From Pseudomonadota bacterium (GTDB lineage Bacteria; Myxococcota_A; Polyangia; GCA-2747355): a DNA stretch of 64,000 bases. The stretch is taken from assembly GCA_016702545.1 (NCBI GenBank), contig JADJDT010000042.1:1-64000 (forward strand), in the 5' to 3' direction. Made by a program: the position numbers and the translations under genes. Positions 18,003 to 26,964 of this stretch are shown piece by piece (position 1 is the stretch's first letter; each line of letters begins with the position of its first letter). The notes beneath the pieces were generated by a model that saw nothing but the letters and a program-made list of their open reading frames with translations, searched no databases and was not told where the DNA came from.

Positions 18003-20342
18003 TTACGGACCTCCGGTGGCGGGGGCGGCGACCTCGGCGGCGTCGTCGGGGGGCGGCAGCTGCTTGCCCAGGCTCTGGAGGTACGCGATCACCGCGACGA
18101 TCTCGGCGTCGGGAGTGACGACGTAGCCGTCCTTGGCGAGCTCGTCCGCGATCACCTGACCCTCGGCGAGCGCGTCCGCGTGCGCGCCGTCGATCTGCGC
18201 CTGGGTGTAGGGCACGCCGAGCATGCGCATCGCGGCGAGCTTGCCGCTGGTGCGGCCGAGGTTCACGCGGTCGGTGAGCAGCTGCGGATAGGCCGGCATG
18301 TTCGATCCCTTGGAGGTCGCGCGCGGGTCGCGCATGTGCAGGTAGTGCCAGGCCGCCGGCGACTTGCCGCCGACGCGCGCCAGGTCGGGGCCGGTGCGCT
18401 TGGAGCCCCACTGGAACGGGTGATCCCAGATCGAGTCGTCGATGAGCGAGCGCGCGCCGTAGCGCGACGTGTCGGCGCGCAGCGGACGGATCATCTGCGA
18501 GTGGCAGGTGTAGCAGCCCTCGCGCAGGTAGATGTCGCGGCCCTCGAGTGCGAGCGCGGTGTACGGCTGGGTCTTGGCGGTCTTGGCGCTGGCGCGCTGC
18601 ACCAGCAGCGACGGGATGATCTCGGCGATGCCGCCGATGAGCACGGCGACGACCGCGAGCGAGGTGAACACCAGGCTGCGACCTTCGATCATGCGATGCC
18701 AGCGCGGACCGTCGCCGCCGCCGGTGAGGATGAGGCCGATGCTGCCGAACAGGCCGGCGGCGATGGCCATCGCGATGAGCGGCACGTGCGCCGAGTCCGG
18801 GGTCACGTAGATGAGGCCGAGGATCGCCAGGACGACGACCGTGAGGACCACGGGCCGGGCGAAGACGAGGCTCGTCCACGGCACCTTGGGCTCGGCGGCG
18901 AGCGGCACCACCATGGCCTCGCCGTCGACCGCGCGGCCACGCAGCGCGGTGGACACCAGGTTCCAGGTCATGAGGAGCATGCCCACGAGGTACATGGCGC
19001 CACCAACGGCGCGGACCACGTACATGGGGACGATCTTCTCGAGCGTGGTCACGAAGTAGGCGTACTGCAGGCTACCGTCGGGGTTCTGCGCGGCGAGCGC
19101 CAGACCCTGCTGGATGCCGGCGACCCACATCGACAGCATGTAGAGCAGGATGCCAAAGGTCCCCAGATAGAAGTGCGCGTTGGCCGCGCGCTGCGAGCGC
19201 AGCTCGGTGCCGAAGAGCCGCGGCACCAGCCAGTAGAACATGCCGGCCGCCATGAAGCCGTTCCAGCCGAGCGCGCCGGAGTGCACATGGCCGACGATCC
19301 AGTCGGTGTAGTGCGCCAGGCTCGAGACGCCCTTGATCGAGAGGAGTGGGCCCTCGAAGGTCGCCATGCCATAGAACGTCACGCCGGCGACGAGGAACTT
19401 CAGCACCGGCTCGGTACGCACGCGGTCCCACGCGCCGCGCAGGGTGAGCAGGCCATTGAGCATGCCGCCCCAGCTCGGCGCCCACAGCATGATCGAGAAG
19501 ATCATGCCCAGCGTCTGCGCCCAGTCGGGCAGCGCGGTGTAGAGCAGGTGGTGCGGCCCCGCCCAGATGTAGACGAAGATCAGCGCCCAGAAGTGGATGA
19601 TCGACAGCCGGTACGAGTACACCGGGCGATCCGCGGCCTTCGGCAAGAAGTAGTACATGATGCCGAGCACTGGCGTGGTCAGGAAGAACGCGACCGCGTT
19701 GTGCCCGTACCACCACTGCACCAGGGCGTCCTGCGCGCCGCCGAAGATCGAGTAGCTCTTGAACAGCCCGACGGGGATCACGAGGCTGTTCACGATGTGC
19801 AGCACGGCGATCGTGACGATCGTGGCGATGTAGAACCAGATCGCCACGTACAGGTGACGCTCGTTGCGCTTGGCGAGGGTCCAGAAGAAGTTGATGGCGA
19901 AGGCCACCCACACCAGCGTGATGGCCACATCGATAGGCCACTCAAGCTCGGCGTACTCCTTGCCCTGGGTGAAGCCGAGCGGCAAGGTGATCGCGGCGGC
20001 GAGGATGATGGCCTGCCAGCCCCAGAAGTGGATCTTGGAGAGCAGATCCGACGCCATGCGCACCTTGAGCAGGCGCTGCGTGGAGTAGTAGATGCCGGCG
20101 AACATCATGTTGCCGACGAACGCGAAGATGACCGCGTTGGTGTGCAGCGGGCGCAGGCGGCCGTAGCTCAGGTATTCGGTCACGTTGAGCGCAGGCCACA
20201 CGAGCTGCAGCGCGATCAAGAGCCCCACGAGCATGCCGACAAGCGCGAAGATCACCGAGGCGAAGAGGAAGCGACGGACGGTGCCGTCGTCGTAGACGAT
20301 GCGGACCGCCTGGGCCGAGGGGGCGGGGCTAGCGCTGGACAT
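18003..20342 (-). CDS. ccoN: cbb3-type cytochrome c oxidase, fused subunits CcoN-CcoO
   Basis: 779 residues. Residues 1-490 are CcoN: 12-13 membrane helices with LRPLHTNAVIFAFVGN, WWYGHNAVAFFLTTPVLG and IIHFWALIFVYIWAGPHHLL, which hold heme b, heme b3 and CuB ligands. After about residue 540 a CcoO domain follows, with one helix and a c-heme site CYTCH near residue 610, then a possible Met ligand in SNMPAYP. A fused ccoNO is known in several lineages but is not the usual two-gene form. The protein reduces O2 at high affinity. It starts 13 bases before the end of ccoS, so the order is ccoI-S-NO-Q-P-G. Confidence 0.85.
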   Translation of the reverse strand: MSSASPAPSAQAVRIVYDDGTVRRFLFASVIFALVGMLVGLLIALQLVWPALNVTEYLSYGRLRPLHTNAVIFAFVGNMMFAGIYYSTQRLLKVRMASDLLSKIHFWGWQAIILAAAITLPLGFTQGKEYAELEWPIDVAITLVWVAFAINFFWTLAKRNERHLYVAIWFYIATIVTIAVLHIVNSLVIPVGLFKSYSIFGGAQDALVQWWYGHNAVAFFLTTPVLGIMYYFLPKAADRPVYSYRLSIIHFWALIFVYIWAGPHHLLYTALPDWAQTLGMIFSIMLWAPSWGGMLNGLLTLRGAWDRVRTEPVLKFLVAGVTFYGMATFEGPLLSIKGVSSLAHYTDWIVGHVHSGALGWNGFMAAGMFYWLVPRLFGTELRSQRAANAHFYLGTFGILLYMLSMWVAGIQQGLALAAQNPDGSLQYAYFVTTLEKIVPMYVVRAVGGAMYLVGMLLMTWNLVSTALRGRAVDGEAMVVPLAAEPKVPWTSLVFARPVVLTVVVLAILGLIYVTPDSAHVPLIAMAIAAGLFGSIGLILTGGGDGPRWHRMIEGRSLVFTSLAVVAVLIGGIAEIIPSLLVQRASAKTAKTQPYTALALEGRDIYLREGCYTCHSQMIRPLRADTSRYGARSLIDDSIWDHPFQWGSKRTGPDLARVGGKSPAAWHYLHMRDPRATSKGSNMPAYPQLLTDRVNLGRTSGKLAAMRMLGVPYTQAQIDGAHADALAEGQVIADELAKDGYVVTPDAEIVAVIAYLQSLGKQLPPPDDAAEVAAPATGGP

Positions 20343-20526
20343 CGGAGACCTCCTCCTTGGCGTCCGGAGCCTTGGCCCGCGGCGTGGCGTCGTCGCGCTC
20401 GAGTGCGAGCAGCGACAGTCGGTCGGCGTGCTCGTGCTCGCGCTGGCGCATGCTGTGCGAGAAGAGGAGCAGGGCGCCTCCGACCAGCACGAGGCTGACG
20501 AAGATCTGCAAGATCAGGACTTCCAC
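20329..20526 (-). CDS. ccoS: cbb3 oxidase assembly protein CcoS
   Basis: 65 residues from GTG 20526. It overlaps the end of ccoI (GTGGAAGTCCTGA). One helix, VEVLILQIFVSLVLVGGALL, is followed by a charged tail (HSMRQREHEHADRLS). This is the CcoS layout: a small single-pass protein needed to insert cofactors into CcoN. Position between ccoI and ccoNO confirms it. The stop lies inside the first codons of ccoNO. Confidence 0.65.
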   Translation of the reverse strand: MEVLILQIFVSLVLVGGALLLFSHSMRQREHEHADRLSLLALERDDATPRAKAPDAKEEVSDVQR

Positions 20527-22907
20527 AGGGTGCTCCTTCGCGAGAGGGACCAGGTCGTGGTCAGCACGACGGACAGCGACGACAGCGGCATCACGACCGC
20601 GCAGAGGAGCGGTGTCATGTGGCCGGTCGCGGCGAGCGAGACCGTGAGCAGGTTGTAGGCGATGGCGATCGTGAGGTTTCGCCGGGTGACCGCGCGCAGA
20701 CGGCGCGCCGCGAGCAGGGCGAGGCGCACAGGGCGCAGGCCGGGCGTGATGAACACGAAGTCGGTGCGCGCGGGCAGAAATGGCCGATCGATGGCTGGCG
20801 TGCCCGAGCACGTGGCCTGCGCGACGGCGAGACCGTCGTTGATGCCGTCGCCGATCATGAGCGCATCGCCGTGGTCGTGCGCGCCGAGCCATGCCGCCTT
20901 CGCGTCGGGGGACTGGGCCCCGAGCGCGCGCTGGGTCGGCACGCCGACGCGCACCGCGAGTGCGGAGGTGGCGTACTGGGTGTCGCCCGAGAGGATCCAC
21001 GGCTCGATGCCCAGCGCGGTCAGCGCCGCCAGCTCGCGCGCTGCGTCGGGGCGCAGGTGCTCGCGGGTCTGCACCTGCGCGCGCAGCTGACCGTCGACGG
21101 AGAAGGCGACATCGCCATGCGCCGCGTCGGCGCCGGCGGCCCACGCCGGGGCGCCCAGTCGCAAGGCGCGGCCGTCGCTCTCGGCGACCACGCCGGCGCC
21201 GGGCTCCTCGCTGACCGCGAGGCCGGGGCGCAGGCGCGCGCCCAGGCGGACCAGCGCCGCCGCCACCGCCGCGCTGCGCGGGTGAGCGCTCTGGGCGGCG
21301 AGGCTGTAGGCGAGGTCGCGCTCGTCGGCGGTGAGCGCGACGAGCGGCGCCGGGTCGGCGATGTGCAGGGTGCCGGTGGTGAGCGTGCCGGTCTTGTCGA
21401 AGACCGCGCGGCGGATGGCCCCGGCGCGGTCGAGGAAGCCCGCCGAGCGCACCAGCAGGCCGGCGCGGCGCAGGCCTGCCTGCGCCAGCTCGTAGGCCAG
21501 CGGCGTGGCGATGCCGAAGGCGCACGGGCAGGTCACGATGAGCACCGCGGCGGTGGCGCGCACCGCGCCGTTGGCATCACCGACGAGCAGCCAGCCGCCG
21601 AGGGTGAGCGCGCCGAGCGCCAGCACCACGCCCACGTAGGCGCGGGTGAACAGGCGCCACCAGGGCGTGCGCCGCACGTCGTCGACGGGGCGCGGCCGCG
21701 GCGTGCGCAGGAGATCCAGGAGCCCACTGCCGGCGAAGTCCACCTCGGCCACGAGTTCGAGCGCGCCGGCGCCCACGTTGAACGCGCCGGCGGGCACGAT
21801 CTCGCCGGCGGCGACGTGGCGCGGCGTGGCCTCGCCGCTGATCCAGTCGAGGGAGATGTTCGCCGCCGAGGTTGTGCGCGCGTCGACCGCGACCAGCTCG
21901 CCGGTGGCCACGATCAGTCGATCGCCGCGCACCAGCTCGGCGCAGGGCACGAGCTCGGCGCGTCCGTCGGTGACGCGGCGCGCGCGCAGGGCGGCGAGGC
22001 CGGCGTCGTCGAGGAGCGCCCGGCGGTTGCGCTCGAGCACGCGCTCCTGGAGGAAGCGCCCGAGCAGCATGAGCGTGACGAAGACCGCGATGGTGTCGAA
22101 GTAGGCGGCGGACTCGTGGCCGGTGAACAGCGCCACGGTGGAGCTGCCATAGGCCAGCACGATGCCGAGTGCGATGGGCAGGTCGAGGTTGAGCACGCCG
22201 TGGCGCAGGCCCTGCCACGCCCCGCGCAGCATCGGCGCACCGCCGATCACGACGGTCGCGGTGGTCAGCACGAAGACCAGCGCGTGGAACAGGTGGTAGA
22301 GCGGCCCGCTGTCGAGGCCGGCGTAGAGCGCGAACGCGAACAGCATGGCGTTCATCGACAGGGCGACCGACAAGCCCAGGCGGTGGAGCAGGCCGTTCGA
22401 CGGTGCGTCGGTTGCGCGCCGCGCCGGACCGAGCTGGTAGCCGAAGGATTCGACTTCGGCGGCGTACGCCGCGAGATCGAAGCCCGGCGCGACCAGCAGT
22501 TCGATGCGCCCGAGCGCCGGGTTCAGGTCGAGGCGGAGCCCGTGCGCGCGCCGCGAGAACAGGGTCTCGAGCAGCCACACGCACGCCGCGCAGCGCAGGC
22601 CCTGCACGTCGAGCACCACGCGCTGCGGACCGGCGGCGGCGGCGAGCGACGCGATGATCGGCTCGAGCCACGCGGTGTCGTGCCGGCCGGGCGCGCGCGT
22701 GGGCACCGGGCAGGCGTCCTCGCGCAGCTCGTAGTAGCGGCCCAGGCCGCGCGCGGCAAGCAGGGTGGCGACGGTCTCGCAGCCGCCGCAGCAGTAGATG
22801 ATGTCGTCGTCCCCGGTGGGGAACCCGCAGTGCGCGCACAGCCCGCGGCTGCGCGAGGCAGCGGTGGCGGAGGCGGGCGCGGGCAAGGAGACGGCGGGCA
22901 TACGCAT
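20514..22907 (-). CDS. ccoI: copper-exporting P1B-type ATPase CcoI
   Basis: About 797 residues from ATG 22907 (22901 also possible). An N-terminal cysteine cluster (CAHCGFPTGDDDIIYCCGGC) and an HMA-like GLRCAACVWLLE motif bind copper. Later parts are the actuator TGE-equivalent region, the transmembrane CPC motif (VTCPCAFGIATPL), the phosphorylation site FDKTGTLTTG and GDGINDGLAVAQA of the ATP-binding domain. CcoI/FixI moves copper out to feed CcoN CuB. It opens the cco operon. A strong -24/-12-like element sits at 22917-22932. Intact. Confidence 0.8.
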   Translation of the reverse strand: MRMPAVSLPAPASATAASRSRGLCAHCGFPTGDDDIIYCCGGCETVATLLAARGLGRYYELREDACPVPTRAPGRHDTAWLEPIIASLAAAAGPQRVVLDVQGLRCAACVWLLETLFSRRAHGLRLDLNPALGRIELLVAPGFDLAAYAAEVESFGYQLGPARRATDAPSNGLLHRLGLSVALSMNAMLFAFALYAGLDSGPLYHLFHALVFVLTTATVVIGGAPMLRGAWQGLRHGVLNLDLPIALGIVLAYGSSTVALFTGHESAAYFDTIAVFVTLMLLGRFLQERVLERNRRALLDDAGLAALRARRVTDGRAELVPCAELVRGDRLIVATGELVAVDARTTSAANISLDWISGEATPRHVAAGEIVPAGAFNVGAGALELVAEVDFAGSGLLDLLRTPRPRPVDDVRRTPWWRLFTRAYVGVVLALGALTLGGWLLVGDANGAVRATAAVLIVTCPCAFGIATPLAYELAQAGLRRAGLLVRSAGFLDRAGAIRRAVFDKTGTLTTGTLHIADPAPLVALTADERDLAYSLAAQSAHPRSAAVAAALVRLGARLRPGLAVSEEPGAGVVAESDGRALRLGAPAWAAGADAAHGDVAFSVDGQLRAQVQTREHLRPDAARELAALTALGIEPWILSGDTQYATSALAVRVGVPTQRALGAQSPDAKAAWLGAHDHGDALMIGDGINDGLAVAQATCSGTPAIDRPFLPARTDFVFITPGLRPVRLALLAARRLRAVTRRNLTIAIAYNLLTVSLAATGHMTPLLCAVVMPLSSLSVVLTTTWSLSRRSTLWKS

Positions 22908-22916
22908 GAGTGCATG

Positions 22917-22932
22917 AGCAACCGCCGTGCCT
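22917..22932 (-). promoter_or_regulatory. sigma-54 (-24/-12) promoter candidate for the cco operon
   Basis: Minus strand AGGCACGGCGGTTGCT matches the TGGCACG-N4-TTGCW consensus in all but the first base, with GG and GC 12 bases apart. Transcription would begin near 22906, essentially at the proposed ccoI start, so the mRNA would be nearly leaderless or the start is slightly downstream. A sigma-54 activator (12572-13975) is encoded in the same operon. No enhancer sites were identified. Confidence 0.45.
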
Positions 22933-22958
22933 GGCGCGCAGTTCGTGCGCCCTGGCAA

Positions 22959-23276
22959 GATGAGAGAAGTTTCAGATATTTGCGATCGGGGATCGGCGCG
23001 ACGCGGCGCGGTGCGCGCAAACCGTGCGGGGCGGCGTGGGGGGGGCGCAGTTCATGCGCGGGGTGGCACCGTGACCGTGACCGTATCCGTGACCGTATCC
23101 GTGGCCGTATCCGTGGCCGTATCCGTGCCCGTGACCGCGCCCGTGACCGTGCCCGTGTCCGTGACCGTGCCCGTGCCCGTGCCCGTGCCCGCGCCCGTGC
23201 CCGTAACCGCGCCCGTGCCCGTTGCCGCGTCCGTGCCCGCGCCCGTGCCCGTGTCCGTGCCCGTGTCCGTGCCCGC
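22959..23276 (-). repeat. GH-coding hexamer repeat tract between cobW and ccoI
   Basis: From about 23069 to 23275 the DNA is an imperfect 6-base repeat; on the minus strand GGGCAC, GGACAC and GGATAC units alternate. In one minus frame it encodes about 70 residues alternating glycine with histidine (some Arg or Tyr). It starts directly after the cobW stop, in another frame. CobW proteins commonly have His-rich metal-binding stretches, so the tract is probably a lost or alternative tail rather than an independent gene. The remaining 100 bases up to ccoI hold the sigma-54 element. Confidence 0.6.
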
Positions 23277-24203
23277 CTACGCCTGGCAGCGGGCCAGGTC
23301 GGCGCGGATCGCGGCTTCGTCCACCGCCGGGCCGAGGAACACCAGGCGGCTCTCGCCGTGGGTCGGCGCGGGGGCGCTCGGGTTCACGTCGAGGCGTCCG
23401 CCGACGGTGTGGAAGCCCAGCCAGCGCGCGGGCCCGGTGCGCACGATGCCCTTGGCGCGGAAGATCGAAGCGGGCAGGGCCTCGAGCCAGTCCTCGAGGC
23501 GGCTGGCGTCGAAGATCGCCTCGGCGGGCAGCGCCAGCGACACGGCGTGGAACCCGCCGTGTCGCGCCTCGGGGTGCGCGGTGGCGGTGGCGATGCCGGC
23601 GCGGGTGGCGAGCGCGTCGGGATCCGGCGTGAGATCCAGGAGCAGGCCCAGGGGCAGCGGGTCGCGCCCGTCGAGGAAGCGATCCGTGCCGCCGGCGTCG
23701 AGCACCGCGGCCTCGACCCGCGCGCGGGCGTCGGGTCCGGGCGCGAGATCCAGCTTGGTGATGATCACCAGGTCGGCACAGCGCACCTGCGCCGTCCACT
23801 CCGGGGTGCGCGTGGCGTCGAAGTTGGCGGCGTCGACCACGGTGATCACCGCGTCGAGGCGCGCGGTGTCGATGAGATCGGGACGGGTGAGCGTCCAGGT
23901 GAGCACCAGCGGATCCGCCACGCCGGTGGTCTCGAGGATCACCAGGTCCACGTCGCCGCGCGCCTGCATGTCGGTGAGCGCGGCGAGGAGATCCGGGCTG
24001 CGCACGCAGCACACGCAGCCGTTCGATAGCTCGATGGCCTGCTGGCGCGCGGCGCCGGCGACGTCGTCGATGCCGGTCTGGCCGAGCTCGTTCAGGATCA
24101 CGCCGACGCGGCGACCGTGCGGCGCATCGAGGAGGCGACGCAAGATCGTGGTCTTGCCGGCGCCGAGGAAGCCGGTGAGGACGGTGACGGGGAGGGGGGG
24201 CAT
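23277..24203 (-). CDS. CobW/COG0523 family metallochaperone GTPase
   Basis: 308 residues. G1 GFLGAGKTT at 11-19, a CxCC metal site (NGCVCCV) near residue 70, Walker B-like VDLVILETTGVADP, NKxD-equivalent ITKLDL, and the C-terminal CobW_C domain ending DLARCQA. These GTPases deliver zinc or other metals under limitation. The last His-rich part typical of several members is present just after the stop but out of frame. Gene lies between the cytochrome c lipoprotein and ccoI, and might supply metal for nos or cbb3 enzymes; that link is inferred. Confidence 0.75.
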   Translation of the reverse strand: MPPLPVTVLTGFLGAGKTTILRRLLDAPHGRRVGVILNELGQTGIDDVAGAARQQAIELSNGCVCCVRSPDLLAALTDMQARGDVDLVILETTGVADPLVLTWTLTRPDLIDTARLDAVITVVDAANFDATRTPEWTAQVRCADLVIITKLDLAPGPDARARVEAAVLDAGGTDRFLDGRDPLPLGLLLDLTPDPDALATRAGIATATAHPEARHGGFHAVSLALPAEAIFDASRLEDWLEALPASIFRAKGIVRTGPARWLGFHTVGGRLDVNPSAPAPTHGESRLVFLGPAVDEAAIRADLARCQA

Positions 24204-24272
24204 GCGGGCGACGAGAGGATAGCGTGACGGCGCGCCGGGTGCGGCGCGGCAGGCCTCAGCCGCTGCGTGGCC

Positions 24273-24710
24273 TCAGCCGCCGAAAGTCTTTCGCACGTAA
24301 GCGATGGCGTCCTTGATCTCCTCGGCCGACAGCGCCGCGCCCTGCGGCGGCATGACCGGCTTGCCGGGCGGCACGTTCATGACGCCCTCGGTCACCGACT
24401 TGATCAGAATGGCATTGTCCTTGGCCAGCCTGGTCTTGTCGCCGATGAAGTTGGCCCCGGTCATGCCGCCGTTGCCCTTGCCGTCGGCGCCGTGACACGC
24501 GAGACAGACGCGCTTGTAGACGTCCTCGCCCTTGACCGGATCACCGGGCAGCGAGGTGTCGGCGTTGGCGACCGCAGGTGCGGCGGCTGGAGCGGTTGCC
24601 GCGGTGTTGGCAGCGGGGGCAGCCGTGGCTCCCTGTCCGCCTGCATCGGTCTTGCCGCAGGCGGAGGCGGTGGCGGTCGCGAGCAGCAGGGTGACGAGTG
24701 TCTTCTTCAT
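24273..24710 (-). CDS. mono-heme cytochrome c lipoprotein of the nos cluster
   Basis: 145 residues. Signal sequence MKKTLVTLLLATATASAC ends in a lipobox cysteine at 18. A low-complexity alanine-rich linker follows, then a class I cytochrome c fold with CLACH near residue 70 and a Met ligand in PVMPPQG. It starts 12 bases after nosL ends, so it belongs to the nos operon and probably feeds electrons to NosZ, or links to the cbb3 oxidase. The family is generic (SoxX/c551-like); no specific subtype assigned. Confidence 0.75.
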   Translation of the reverse strand: MKKTLVTLLLATATASACGKTDAGGQGATAAPAANTAATAPAAAPAVANADTSLPGDPVKGEDVYKRVCLACHGADGKGNGGMTGANFIGDKTRLAKDNAILIKSVTEGVMNVPPGKPVMPPQGAALSAEEIKDAIAYVRKTFGG

Positions 24711-24722
24711 GTCCAGTTCTCC

Positions 24723-25253
24723 TCAGGGTGCAATGCGCAGGGCGCGCTTACGAAACTCTTGCCAGGTCACGGATGTCCCGCCATGGTTGCGAACCGCCGC
24801 GGCGGCGTTGGCGGCATCGTCGTAGGCCATGGCCGGGACGCCCATGACCAGTGTGCGCTCGACGTCGACCACGTAGGCCGCAGCCTCGGCGCGGTGCCAG
24901 GGCCGCGGCGGCAAGTGCCGCACGGCTGGCGCATCGTCGGGTTCCATGACCTCGACGAACTTGGCCTGAAGCTGTCCGTGTGGGCTTGGTGCCTCGTCGT
25001 AGACCACGAGATCCGAGAGCGAGCAGAAGAACACCCGCGTCCCATCGCGATGGATACCTTGGCCGCGCGGCGCCGGCTGCTCGCGCAGATACATGCCGCA
25101 GCTCGCGCAGGCGTGATCGTCGAAGGCGGCGGGTTCGAGGCTGATTGCAGCGGTGTCTTTGGGCGACTTGCCGCACGCGGGGGACGCAAGCAAGGCGACC
25201 AAAGTAACCAGAATGGCGCGCATGAGCGGCCGAGACACCAATCGCATGTTCAT
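24723..25253 (-). CDS. nosL: copper chaperone lipoprotein NosL
   Basis: 176 residues. Start ATG 25253 overlaps the nosY stop. A signal with lipobox LLASPAC (C27) anchors it outside the inner membrane. The copper motif CASCGM (C49, C52, M54) and FFCSLSDLVVYDEA follow, as in NosL, which delivers Cu(I) for NosZ CuZ assembly. Gene order nosD-F-Y-L is kept. Intact. Confidence 0.8.
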   Translation of the reverse strand: MNMRLVSRPLMRAILVTLVALLASPACGKSPKDTAAISLEPAAFDDHACASCGMYLREQPAPRGQGIHRDGTRVFFCSLSDLVVYDEAPSPHGQLQAKFVEVMEPDDAPAVRHLPPRPWHRAEAAAYVVDVERTLVMGVPAMAYDDAANAAAAVRNHGGTSVTWQEFRKRALRIAP

Positions 25254-26050
25254 CGCGCGACCTGCCGGCGGGCGAGGGCCCAGCCGCTGAGCAAGAGGGA
25301 AACGACAATCCATGTCAGCCAGGTGATGCCAGTACGTAGCGGGGTGGGCAGCTCTGCCTGTCCCCCGAGCGTCTCGAGCGATTTTCCACCGGCGAGCCGC
25401 TCCATCATCTCGAGACGATAGAGCCCGGTGGGGTTCCCTTCGACGAGGTGCGCGATGGTGTCGACGCCGATGTCGCCATCGGTGATCACCAGAAGAGCGA
25501 GGAGCAGCAGATCGTAGAAGAACACCAGCCCAAACCACAGCACGATGACGGTGCTGGCGGCCACCACGGTGCGCGAGGTGAGCGACGAGACGAGGACGCC
25601 GAGCGACAGGAACACGAGGCCCAGCAGGAGCGTGGGCACCAGGAGCTTGGCGAGCACGCCCGCCTGCTCTCCGCCGGCCACCGCGATCGCCGCGCCGAGG
25701 CCGAGGGCGATCGAGAGCACCAGCGCCAGACCGCGTCCCAGAAACTTCGCAGCGACCACCTCGAAGCGTCCGACCGGGAGCGAGAGGAGGAGGCCGAGGG
25801 TGTTGCGCTCGCGCTCACCGACGATGGCGTCGTGGCTGAGGACCAGCGCGACGAGGGGGATGAAGAGGCTGGCGAGGGTCACCAGGCTGGGGCCCGCCAG
25901 TGTCGCGGCGTTGCCGCCGGCGCTCTTGCCGTAAAGGCTGACCGCCGAGGCCAGCCCGGCGAAGAGCACGCTGATGACGATCACCCAGCGATCGCGCACC
26001 CGCTCGATGAACTCGTACCAGACGAGCGCGCGTCCAACCGGGCCGATCAC
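25250..26050 (-). CDS. nosY: ABC transporter permease NosY
   Basis: 266 residues, six predicted membrane helices, starting MIGPVGRALVWYEFIERVRD. The ABC-2 type fold with GERERNTLGLLLSLPVGR at a cytoplasmic loop is characteristic of NosY. With NosF (ATPase) and periplasmic NosD it supplies sulfur for CuZ cluster assembly in N2O reductase. The start overlaps nosF by 4 bases. Confidence 0.8.
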   Translation of the reverse strand: MIGPVGRALVWYEFIERVRDRWVIVISVLFAGLASAVSLYGKSAGGNAATLAGPSLVTLASLFIPLVALVLSHDAIVGERERNTLGLLLSLPVGRFEVVAAKFLGRGLALVLSIALGLGAAIAVAGGEQAGVLAKLLVPTLLLGLVFLSLGVLVSSLTSRTVVAASTVIVLWFGLVFFYDLLLLALLVITDGDIGVDTIAHLVEGNPTGLYRLEMMERLAGGKSLETLGGQAELPTPLRTGITWLTWIVVSLLLSGWALARRQVAR

Positions 26051-26964
26051 GGCTGCGTCTCCTCGGCGAGCAGTCGCCGGTAGACCATCTCGAGGCTGGG
26101 CGGCTCCACGGCGAGTCCGGTGACGAGCCCAGGAAAGCGCGGATGGATCGATGTGACCTCGAGCATGCGCTCCGGGAGCACCTCGACGGTCATCTGATCG
26201 GTCTGTGTGGTGACTGGCCCGAACTGGCCGAGCGCCGCGGCGTAGTCATCGTGCGAGGCGCCATGCGAACTCGTGAGCGCGAAGGTGACCTGGTGTCGCA
26301 GCGCAACCCGCTCGCGAAGCTGTCGCGGCGTGCCGGCGGCGATGAGCTTGCCTTGGCGCAGCACGACCATGCGATCGACCTGCTGCTCAAGGACGTCGAG
26401 GTGATGCGATGAGAGGAGCACCATGCGTCCGGCGGTGCGCCACTCTTCGATGAGCGAGGCGAGCAGCGCCACGCCCTCGCCGTCGAGTCCACCGGTAGGC
26501 TCGTCGAGGATGAGCAGCGGCGGCTGGGCGAGAATCGCCACGGCGAGGCCCAGTCGCTGGCGCATGCCCTTCGAGTAGCCGCGCACGGCGCGCTGGGCGG
26601 CGGCGGAGAGGCTCACGCGGGCGAGCGCCGCGTCGACCTCGCGGCGACCGATGCCTCGTGCTCGGGCAAAGAACCGCAAGACTTGCCGCCCCGAAAGGTT
26701 GTCCGAGAACGCGACGGCCTCGGGCAGGTAGCCCAGCTCGCGCTTGAAGGTGTTGTCGACGGTGGCCGCCCGACCATCGACCACGAGCGAGCCCGCGGTG
26801 GGTTGGATGAGGCCGAGCAGCACGCGCGTCAAGGTCGACTTGCCGGCACCGTTGGGGCCGACCATCATGACGACCTCGCCGCGCCGAAGCTCGACGGTGA
26901 CACCACGGAGCGCATCGACGTTGCCAAAGCGCACGCTGATGTCGCGCAGGACGATGCTATTCAT
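26047..26964 (-). CDS. nosF: ABC transporter ATPase NosF
   Basis: 305 residues from ATG 26964 (MNSIVLRDISVRFGN), which overlaps the nosD stop. Walker A GPNGAGKST near residue 37, signature YSKGMRQRLGLAVA, Walker B LLILDEPTGGLD. It powers the NosFY transporter. Upstream in-frame codons run into nosD and are not used. C-terminal extension of about 90 residues is typical of copper-tolerance/NosF ATPases. Confidence 0.8.
   Translation of the reverse strand: MNSIVLRDISVRFGNVDALRGVTVELRRGEVVMMVGPNGAGKSTLTRVLLGLIQPTAGSLVVDGRAATVDNTFKRELGYLPEAVAFSDNLSGRQVLRFFARARGIGRREVDAALARVSLSAAAQRAVRGYSKGMRQRLGLAVAILAQPPLLILDEPTGGLDGEGVALLASLIEEWRTAGRMVLLSSHHLDVLEQQVDRMVVLRQGKLIAAGTPRQLRERVALRHQVTFALTSSHGASHDDYAAALGQFGPVTTQTDQMTVEVLPERMLEVTSIHPRFPGLVTGLAVEPPSLEMVYRRLLAEETQP

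Noticed and set aside
23069..23276. CRISPR array
   Set aside because: Repeats are 6 bases with no spacers; a low-complexity His-Gly coding tract.
20619..24029. A 1136-codon plus-strand open frame opposite ccoI and cobW
   Set aside because: Arg/Ala/Gly/His-rich composition and antisense position to clear genes; a GC-rich shadow frame.
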